From the NCBI RefSeq assembly GCF_018991925.1, contig NW_024726235.1, positions 8,102,726 to 8,166,725 on the forward strand: a stretch of DNA of 64,000 bases, read 5' to 3'. Positions 55,682-64,000 of the stretch are shown one piece after another. Position 1 is the stretch's first letter, and every line of letters starts with the position of its first letter. This stretch comes from Homarus americanus (Eukaryota > Arthropoda > Malacostraca > Decapoda > Nephropidae). A program made the position numbers and the translations under genes. The notes beneath the pieces were generated by a model. It was not told the origin of the DNA. It was given only the letters and a program-made list of their open reading frames with translations, and ran no database searches.

Positions 55682-56111
55682 AGTATGGGAATAATAAGCT
55701 TATTTAGGGACGAGAGTTAATACGGGTGTCAGCACAATCCTGTTTTAACATGGTTTCTCCTCTGGTCCTGTACCTCTCTCATCCCACTCCACTACACTCC
55801 CTCCCATCCCACTCCACTACACTCCTCACTACTGCCTTCCACTCCCAGTCATTACACATCACTCCCCACCAATCTACATTACTCCACCCCACTCACTTCT
55901 TCCCTCCCACACACTATCACAGTAGCTATCCACTTACCCTGCCCCCACTCCATCCCACTCCACATCACTCACCCTGCCCCTACTCCCTCCCACTCCACAT
56001 CACTCCCATCCATCGACTCCACTCCTCTACTTCCCACACATCGTCACGGCAATTCACAAATAGCACTTGAAAAATCGGGCATTACCTCAGTTTAATTTAA
56101 GCGCAGTAACT

Positions 56112-56112
<1 letters not shown>
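55681..56112. other. C/T-rich sequence with CCACTCCAC words
   Basis: Irregular CATCCCACTCCACTACACTC repeats. No gene recognised. Confidence 0.6.

Positions 56113-56180
<68 letters not shown>
56113..56180. repeat. (CA)n microsatellite
   Basis: About 33 CA units. Confidence 0.97.
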
Positions 56181-56182
<2 letters not shown>

Positions 56183-56325
56183 TGAAGGAGTAGTAAACAA
56201 GGGTTAAATGGTGACTACGAGGTCAAGTATCACCGTCAACACCAAGCCTCCTCCTGCCCCGTCTGTGCACCAGGCCAGACTACGTGTACAGTAATTCTAA
56301 CATCAAAATAAAAATGGTGTTGATC

Positions 56326-56340
56326 TGGTGTGTGTGTGTG

Positions 56341-56384
<44 letters not shown>

Positions 56385-56398
56385 GTGTGTGTGTGTGT
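56326..56398. repeat. (GT)n microsatellite
   Basis: GT run with minor interruptions, opposite strand to its CA neighbours. Confidence 0.95.
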
Positions 56399-56479
56399 TC
56401 ATCCTTCTGCTGCCACTCAAACAGTCGTCCTCTCCTTTCCTCACACCCTTTGCCCTCTCTATCTCCCTCACACACACAC

Positions 56480-56935
56480 ACACACACTCTAAGCTACTTA
56501 CACACACTCTAGGCCACCTTAACACCTCTACGCCACCCACACCCACATCTTCTACCTTACTCACCCACACACCCTCTAAGCCACCCACACACCCTCTAAG
56601 CCACCCACACAGCCCTCTAAGCCACCCACACACGCCCTCTAAGCCACCCACACAGCCCTCCTAAGCCATCCACACAGCCCTCTAAGCCACCCACACAGCC
56701 CTCCTAAGCTACCCACACTCCTTTCTAAGCCATCCACAGAGCCCTGTACACCAGCAACACCGCCTTCTTAGCCACCCACACCACCCTCTAAGCCACCCAC
56801 ACACCCTTCTTGGCCCACACCACCCTCTGCCACCCACACACCTTCTTGCCGCCACCACCTCTAAGCCACCCACACACCTTCTTTGCCGCCCACACCACCC
56901 ACACACCTTCTTTGCCGCCCATACACCCTCGGGCC
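56480..56935. repeat. About 20-bp minisatellite
   Basis: Units of TAAGCCACCCACACACCCTC, drifting to CCACCTTCTTTGCCGCC at the right. Confidence 0.92.
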
Positions 56936-57770
56936 TCAATAGATCTTAACTGGACGAGTCTCTTCATTATCGACTTCAGTTCGGCAATTCAGCAATATCC
57001 CTCGTCTCCCTCTTTACCTTCTCTCTGTCTCTCTCTCTCCTATTCTCTTCCTCCTCTCTCTACTATCTCTCTCCTCATCTCTCCTTCCTTCCTCCTCTCT
57101 CTCTCGGTGGTGTCTTATCATATATGAATGAAGGCATCTAGGAGGAGGAGGAGGAGGGAGGGTGTAGACTCGCTTAAACTGGAGTATAAAGCAGTAAATA
57201 TCCATAGTGGCCAGGAGGAGGGATCATATTATCTCCTGGCCAATACTATGTTACAAGGAGAGAGAAGAAAACTCTGGTGTATATATATATATATGAGACA
57301 ACGGGACAGTACTGCAGGGCGATGCGTATAGTAGTTAACAGGCGAGGAAGGGAGGGAGGTAATGGGCCAATTAATATACCATTGATTCCTAAATAAACCA
57401 CGGCGCGCACCGGACCACAAATAACAGCGACCCAATCATTCTGAACCAATCGCGGCGAACCAATCAGTGCTAAAAAATAATCCCTATAACATTCACTGTC
57501 TGGTAGCCACCCCCTGTCTGTCGTCTTCTCCTCCCTTCATTCTCTCTCTCTCTCTCCCTCCCTCTGTTCTTTTCTCTCTTCATCCCTCCTTCACATTCTT
57601 AGCTCCTCCTTCTTACATCCATTCCTGCCTTCCCCCCCTTTTCCAAACCCTTCCATCCCTCTCCCACGATCTTTCCGCCCTCCTCATTCTTCTCAATCCA
57701 CCTCTTTCCCTCCCTGCTCCTCCTTTCCCTCTCTTCCCTCCTCCACTATCCAGCTCCCCCACAATGCCTC
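56936..57770. other. Unique and CT-rich sequence
   Basis: CT-rich blocks at 57000-57110 and 57535-57770, with a short TA run at 57278-57294. No gene seen. Confidence 0.5.
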
Positions 57771-59930
57771 CCTACACCCACACAGACCTCCCTCACACCC
57801 ACACAGACCTCCCTACACCTGCACAGACCTCCCAACACCCACACAGACCTCCCTACACCCGCACAGACCTCCCTATACCCGCACAGACCTCCTACACCCA
57901 CACAGACCTCCTACACCCACACAGACCTCCCTACACCCACACAGACCTCCCTACAAACACACAGACCTCCCTACACCCACACAGACCTCCCTACACCCAC
58001 AGACCTCCCTACACCCACACAGACCTCCCTACACCCGCACAGACCTCCCTACACCCACACAGACCTCCTACACACACTGACCTCCCACACCCACAGACCT
58101 CCCTACACCCACACAGACCTCCCTACACCCACACAGACCTTCCTACACCCACACAAGACCTCGTACACCCACACAGACCTCCCTACACCGCACAGACCTC
58201 CCTACACCCGCACAGACTTCCTACACCCGCATAGACCTCCCTACACCCACACAGACCTCCCTACACCTGCACAGACCTCCTACACACACACAGACCGCCT
58301 ACACCCACACAGACCTCCCTACACCCACACAGCCTCCCTACACCCACACACAGACCTCCCTACACCCACACAAGACCTCCCTACACCCGCACAGACCTCC
58401 CTACACCCACACAGACCTCCCTACACCCACAGACCTCCCTACACCCACAGACCTCCTACACCCACAGACCTCCTACACCCACACAGACCTCCTACACCCA
58501 CACAGACCTCCCTACACCCACAGACCTCACACCCACAGACCTCCCTACACCCGCACAGACCTCCTACACCCGCACAGACCTCCCTACACCTGCACAGACC
58601 TCCCTACACCACACAGACCTACCTACCGCACAGACCTCCCTCGCCCACACAGAACCTCCCTACACCCACACAGACCTCCTACACCCGCACAGACCTCCTA
58701 CACCCGCACAGACTTCCCTACACCCGCATAGACCTCCCTACACCCAGGACCTCTACACCTGCACAGACCTCCCTACACCCACACAAGACCTCCTACCCAC
58801 ACAGACCTCTACACCCACACAGACCTCCACCCACACAGACCTCCTACCCACACAGCCTCCCTACACCCACAGACCCCTCTACACCCGCACAGACCTCCCT
58901 ACACCCGCACAGACCTCCTACACCCGCACAGACCTCCCTACACCCGCACAGACCTCCCTACACCCGCACAGACCTCCCTACACCTGCACAGACCTCCCTA
59001 CACCCACTGACCTCCCTACACCCGCACAGACCTCCCTACACCCGCACAGACCTCCCTACACCCGCACAGACCTCCCTACACCACACAGACCACCTACACC
59101 TGCACAGACCTCCCCACGCCCATGGAACCTCCCTACACCCACACAGACCTCCCTACACCCGCACAGACCTCCCTACACCCACAGACCTCCTACACCCAAG
59201 ACCTCCCTACACCCACACAGACCTCCCTACACCCACACAGATCTCCTACACCCACACAGACCTCCCTACACCCGCACAGACCTCCTACACCCACACAGAC
59301 CTCCCTACACCCACACAGACCTCCTACACCCACACAGACCTCCCTACACCCACACACAGACCTCCTACACCCCGCACAGACCTCCCTACACCCACACAGA
59401 CCTCCTTACACCCACACAGACCTCCCTACACCCACAGACCTCCCTACACCCACACAGACCTCCCTACACCCACACAGACCTCCCTAACACCCACACAGAC
59501 CTCCCTACACCCACACAGACCTCCCTACACCCACACAGACCTCCTTACACCCACACACAGACCTCCTACACCCACACCAGACCTCCCTACACCCACACAG
59601 ACCTTCACCCACACAGACCTCCTACACCCACACAGACCTCTCCCTACACACACACACCTCCCTACACCCACACACACCCTCCCTACCCCGCACAGACCTC
59701 CTACACCCACACAGACCTCCCCACACCCACACCATACCTCCTACACCCACACAGACCTCCCTACACCCACACAGACCTCCCTACACCCACACAGACTCCT
59801 ACACCCACACAGACCTCCCTACACCCACACAAGACCTCCCTACCCGCACAGACCTCCCTACACCCACAGACCTCCCTACACACCTCCCTACACCCGCACA
59901 GACCTCTCTACACCCACTCAACACATCACG
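57771..59930. repeat. 20-bp minisatellite, about 2.2 kb
   Basis: More than 100 copies of ACAGACCTCCCTACACCCAC with CCCGC and single-C variants. Frames of up to 255 codons are the repeat translated (THTDLPTPAQTS). Confidence 0.97.
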
Positions 59931-60065
59931 AATCACAAAAAATCCCTGAGAAAATAATTCTTTCCAAAAGTGACCTTAATTCTCCCGAGTGGTTCTTGAC
60001 ACACACAAAGGCTCTCATGTATGTATGTATGTATCTATGTATGTATGTGTGCGTGTGTGTGTATT
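59931..60065. other. Short unique spacer with (ATGT)n
   Basis: Separates two arrays. ATGT repeats at 60019-60050. Confidence 0.8.
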
Positions 60066-61750
60066 CAAGGCTATAACCAATCCCTCCACCCTAGCTATAC
60101 CCCCAACCCTCCACCCTAGCTATACCACCAACCCTCCAACCTAGCTATACCCCTCCACCCTAGCTATACCCACCCTCCACCCTAGCTATACCCACACCCC
60201 TCCACCCTAGCTATACCCACATCCCTCCACCCTAGCTAACACACACCTCCACCCTAGCTATACCCACACCCTCCACCCTAGCTATACCCCACACCCCTCC
60301 ACCTAGCTATACCACACCCCTCCATCCTAGCTATACCCACATCCACCCTAGCTATACCCACCCTCCACCCTAGCTATACCCACCCCTCCACCTAGCTATA
60401 CTCCCACCCCTCCACCCTAGCTATACCCCCACCCCTCCACCTAGCTATACCCCCACCCTCCACCCTAGCTATACCCACACACCCCCTCCACCCTAGCTAT
60501 ACCCACCCCTCCACCTAGCTATACCCCCAACCCTCCATCCTAGCTATACCCACCCTCCACCTAGTTATACCCACCCTCCACCCTAGCTATACCCCACCCC
60601 TCCACCCTAGCTATACCCACCCCTCCACCTAGCTGCTACCCCAAACCTTCACCCTAGCTATACCCACCCCTCCACCTAGCTATACCCCCACCCCTCCACC
60701 TAGCTATACCCCACCCTCCATCCTAGCGCTATACCTCCACCTAGCTATACCCCTCCACCCTAGCTATACCCACACCCCTCCACCCTAGCTATACCCCCAC
60801 CCTCCCACCCTAGCTATACCCCTCCACCCTAGCTATACCCCTCCACCTAGCTATACCCCTCCACCCTAGCTATACCCACACCCCTCCACCCTAGCTATAC
60901 CCCACACCCCCTCCACCCTAGCCCCTATACCCACCTCTCACTAGCTATACCCACACCCCCTCCACCCTAGCTATACCCCCACCCCTCCACCCTAGCTATA
61001 CCCCCCACCTACCCTAGCTATACCCTCCCACCCTAGCAATACCCCTCCACCTAGCTATACCCCCACCCCTCCACCTAGCTATACCCACCCCTGCACCTAG
61101 CTATACCCCCTCCACCCTAGCCTCATATACCCACACCCCTCCACCCTAGTATACCCCCTCCACCCTAGCTATACCCACACCCCTGCACCCTAGCTATACC
61201 CCCACCCCTCCCACCTAGCTATACCCACCCTCCACCCTAGCTATCACACACCCCTCACCTAGCTATACCCACCCCTCCACCCTAGCTATACCCACACCTC
61301 CCTCCACCCTAGCTATACCCCCACCTCACCCTAGCTATACCCCAACCTGCACCCTAGCTAACCACACCCCTCCTCCCCTAACTATGCCCCCTCCACCTAG
61401 CTATACCCCCTCCACCCCAGCTATATCCCCACCTCCCCACCCTGTATGCCCCCCCACCCTAGCCCTCCACCTAGCTATACCCCCTCCACCCTAGCTATAC
61501 CCCACCCCTCCACCCTAGCTGCCCCACCCCTCCACCTCCCCACCCCTCCACCTATACCCCACCCCTCCACCTAGCTATACTCCACACCCTCCACCCTAGC
61601 TATACCCCACCCCTAGCTATACCCCACACCCTCCACCTAGCTATACCCCACACCCTCCACCTAGCTATACCCCACCCCTCCACCCTAGCTATGCCCCACC
61701 CCTCCACCCTAGCTATACCCCCAACCCTCCACCTAGCTATACCTCCCACT
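60066..61750. repeat. About 22-bp minisatellite, 1.7 kb
   Basis: About 75 copies of CCCTCCACCCTAGCTATACC with CCCACA spacers of variable length. TAGCTATA is largely preserved. Confidence 0.97.
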
Positions 61751-61829
61751 CTTTTGTTCAGTTTACAAAAGCAGAAACGGAAGACTTCAGGGATGGGAAT
61801 CTTATCTTGTTTTTGTTTTCCAAGAACTT

Positions 61830-62071
61830 CTCAGGTGAGGGAGGGGAGAGTGAGGGGAAGGTGAGGGAAGGAGGAGATGGTGGAGGGGGGAGGAAGAGTT
61901 GAGGTGGGGAGAGGAGATGGGAATATGGGAGAGAGGAGAGAGGAGTGGAGGGAGGGGAGGAAGGAGTGGAGAGGAGGAGGAGAGTGGGAGGAAAGAGGGG
62001 GGAAGAGGCGAGGAAAGTGTGGTGAGAAGAAAGAGAAGAAAGGGAGAGGAGGGGTGGTGTCGAGGAGATAT

Positions 62072-62120
<49 letters not shown>
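61830..62120. repeat. Purine-rich tract then (CA)n
   Basis: GGGAGAGGAG-type sequence to 62070 and CA repeats at 62072-62120. Confidence 0.93.
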
Positions 62121-62123
<3 letters not shown>

Positions 62124-62224
62124 ACCAAGCAAACGTAAACAACAGACACACTCCCACAAGCAAACACCGGTGCAGGCAGTAGTGTACAGAGACAGACGGA
62201 CACTCCAGGATACTCCTCGACAAC

Positions 62225-62285
62225 ATCCGCCCCGCCCCGCCCGCCCTTGCCCCGCCCGCCCCGTCCGTCCGTCCTGTCCTGTCTG
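62225..62285. repeat. GC-rich CCCGCC / GTCC repeats
   Basis: CCGCCCCGCCCGCCCTTGCC, then GTCCGTCC and CTGTCCTGTC words. Confidence 0.85.
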
Positions 62286-62360
62286 CTCTCACAAACCCAG
62301 GAGAAAAAATAAAACAATCAGTGTTCACATTCTCAAGTTCTTATGATAACTTATTAATCG

Positions 62361-63670
62361 CAGGAGGAGGGAGTGCAGAAGGAGATGGGGGGGGAGGTGA
62401 GGAAAGGGAGAGAGAGGGGAGGGAGGTGGGAGAAGGAGAGATGAGGAGGTGAGGAAGGAGAGATGAGGAGGGAAGAGAGATGAGGGAGGAGGAAGAGATG
62501 GGGGAGGGAGGAGAGAGAGAGAGATGGGGGAGGGAGGAGTGAGAGGAGAGATGGGAGGGAGGTGAGAAAGGAGATGGGGAGGGAGGTGAGGAGAGAGATG
62601 GGGAGGGAGGAGGAAAAAAGAGAGATGGGGAGGAGGAAGAGATGGGGAGGGAGAAAGGAGAGAGATGGGGAGGGAGTGAAGGGAGAGATGGGGGAGGGAG
62701 GTGAGGAAAGGAGAGAGATGGGGAGGAGAGAAGATGGGAGGGAGGTGAGAAGGGAGATGGGGGGAGGGAGGAAAGAGGAGATGGAGGGAGGTGAGGGAAA
62801 GAGATGGGGAGGGAGGAGAAAGAAGATGGGAGGAAGGAAAGATGGGGAGGGAGAGAAAGGGAGAGAGATGGGGGAGGGAGGTGAGAAGGGGAGAGAGATG
62901 GGGAGGAGGTGAAGAATGGGGGAGGGAGGGTGAGAAAGGGAGAGATGGGGAGGGAGGTGAGGAAGGAGATGGGGAGGGAGGAAAGAGAGATGGGGAGGGA
63001 GGGAAAGAGATGGGGAGGAGGTGAGGAAAGGAGAGATGGGGGAGGGGGAGGTGAGGAGAGATGGGAGGGAGGTGAGAAAGGGAGAGAGATGGGGAGGGGG
63101 AGGGAGAAAAGAAGAGAGATGGGGAAGATGGGGAGGGGAGGGAGGAGGAAAGGAGATGGGGGAGGAGGTGAGGAGAGAATGGGAGGAGGTGAGGAAAGAG
63201 AGAGATGGGGAGGGGAGGGAGGAAAGGAGAGAGATGGGAGGGAGGTGAGAGAGAGAGAGAGATGGGAGGAGGTGAGGAAAGGAGAGAGAGATGGGGAGGG
63301 AGGTGAGAAAGGAGAGAGAGATGGGGAGGGAGGAGGAAAAGAGAGAGATGGGGAGGGAGGTGAGGAAAGGAGAGAGATGGGAGGGAGGTGAGGAGATGGG
63401 AGGAGGTGAGAGATGGGAGGAGGAGGAAGAAGAGATGGGAGGTGAGAAAAGGAGAGATGGGGAGGGTGAGAAGGAGAGAGATGGGAGGTGAGGAAAGGAG
63501 ATGGGAGAAAGAGGAAGATGGGGGGAGGAGGAGGAAAGGAGAGAGATGGGGAGGAGGTGAGGAAGAGATGGGGAGGGAGGTGAGAAAGGGAGAGAGATGG
63601 GGAGGGGAGATGGGGGAGATGGGGAGGAGAAGAGATGGGAGAGATGGAGATATGTGAGGTGGGGAGAGGA
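62361..63670. repeat. Purine-only minisatellite, 1.3 kb
   Basis: Units such as GGAGAGAGATGGGGAGGGAG plus GTGA. The only pyrimidines are the T of GATGGG and GGTGAG. The 448-codon minus-strand Ser/Pro frame is an artefact. Confidence 0.96.
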
Positions 63671-63714
63671 GAGGTTATAGAGAACATGACAATTGTCGCG
63701 GTAAAATTGACTTA

Positions 63715-64000
63715 TACTGAAACCTCCAAATAACGGACTTCTTACTCCATATAATCCTTTGAGGGAGGTTCCACATCTAACGGACCCTTGATATAACGGA
63801 CTTCCTTCTAGTACAGTTCGTTAGATGGAGCTTTCACATCACACACACCCTCGATATAACGGAATTTCCTCTTCGTCTAGTCCGTTAAATAAGGTGATGG
63901 AAGTCGGATCTAACCAACGACAACACTTAAGAGATCAAACGGAGTAGGGGCGATCCTTGATACTTCTCTCTAAGATAAGTGAAGCTAGTTGAGATAAGTG
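63715..64000 (+). mobile_element. Possible pogo/Tigger-like transposon terminus
   Basis: Repeated ATAACGGACTTC words: AAATAACGGACTTC (about 63727), GATATAACGGACTTCC (63791) and CTCGATATAACGGAATTTCC (63852), with inverted forms TTCGTTAGATGG and AGTCCGTTAAAT. CTCGATATAACGGA is typical of the subterminal repeats of pogo/Tigger-type elements. The rest lies beyond the window. Confidence 0.4.

Noticed and set aside
57467..58234. 255-codon plus-strand frame with THTDLP repeats
   Set aside because: Translation of the 20-bp array, with a CT-rich lead. No independent coding evidence.
62341..63687. 448-codon minus-strand Ser/Pro/Leu frame
   Set aside because: Complement of a purine-only minisatellite with no stop-forming words. 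Pure low complexity.

Overview
The window is eukaryotic nuclear DNA that is poor in genes and very rich in repeats. It most likely comes from an arthropod, and I lean towards a decapod crustacean. Three things point that way: interspersed tracts of the arthropod telomere-type motif CCTAA/TTAGG (about 38.1, 42.3-42.8, 43.3-43.7, 44.2, 47.6 and 54.0 kb), an extreme density of micro- and minisatellites, and a mix of Jockey-like and CR1/L2-like non-LTR retrotransposons, hAT elements and a tRNA-derived SINE. The species cannot be fixed from sequence alone. One 100-base run of N (28636-28735) marks an assembly gap inside a satellite.

Gene content. The only host gene I can support is at the left edge on the minus strand: four consecutive phase-1 exons (2161-2277, 1185-1307, 531-659, 117-230) encoding three LDL-receptor class A repeats followed by one EGF-like repeat. 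This is the modular layout of an LDL-receptor-related protein. Reading frame and cysteines stay intact across every junction, and the sixth cysteine of the second repeat is created by the splice. The gene continues beyond the left edge, and its 5' exons are not visible.

Mobile elements. From left to right: a minus-strand Jockey-type endonuclease remnant (about 6.42-7.30 kb) split by a 487-bp TIR element; a 2.6-kb DNA transposon (8626-11206) with an unfamiliar transposase-like protein broken by one frameshift, inserted in a TA repeat; LINE 3' fragments (11.4-11.8, 15.98-16.1 and 20.3 kb); two 5'-truncated copies of one CR1/L2-like LINE (20798-21833 and 52102-53760); two near-identical copies of a non-autonomous retroelement (24228-25112 and 51181-52081) that carries eight internal 45-bp repeats and shares the 3' hairpin and tail of that LINE; a hAT MITE with a perfect 8-bp target duplication (33171-33533); an internally deleted hAT element with perfect 15-bp TIRs and a perfect 8-bp duplication (35836-37028), itself nested in another TIR element (35651-37295); a Jockey-like RT fragment (about 40.91-41.50 kb); a tRNA-derived SINE (about 45.20-45.56 kb); and a possible pogo/Tigger-like terminus at the right edge.

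Tandem repeats fill most of the rest. The largest are a 24-bp satellite (23.85-33.17 kb, interrupted by one insertion), a 20-bp array (57.77-59.93 kb), a 22-bp array (60.07-61.75 kb), a purine-only array (62.36-63.67 kb), a 24-bp array (48.0-49.05 kb), a 29-30-bp array (22.7-23.75 kb) and facing G-rich and C-rich arrays (18.1-19.8 kb). Most long open frames in the window are simply these repeats read as protein and are not genes. The most unusual biology is the pair of LINE-dependent non-autonomous elements, the uncharacterised TIR transposon, and a dispersed motif family tied to telomere-like CCTAA tracts.
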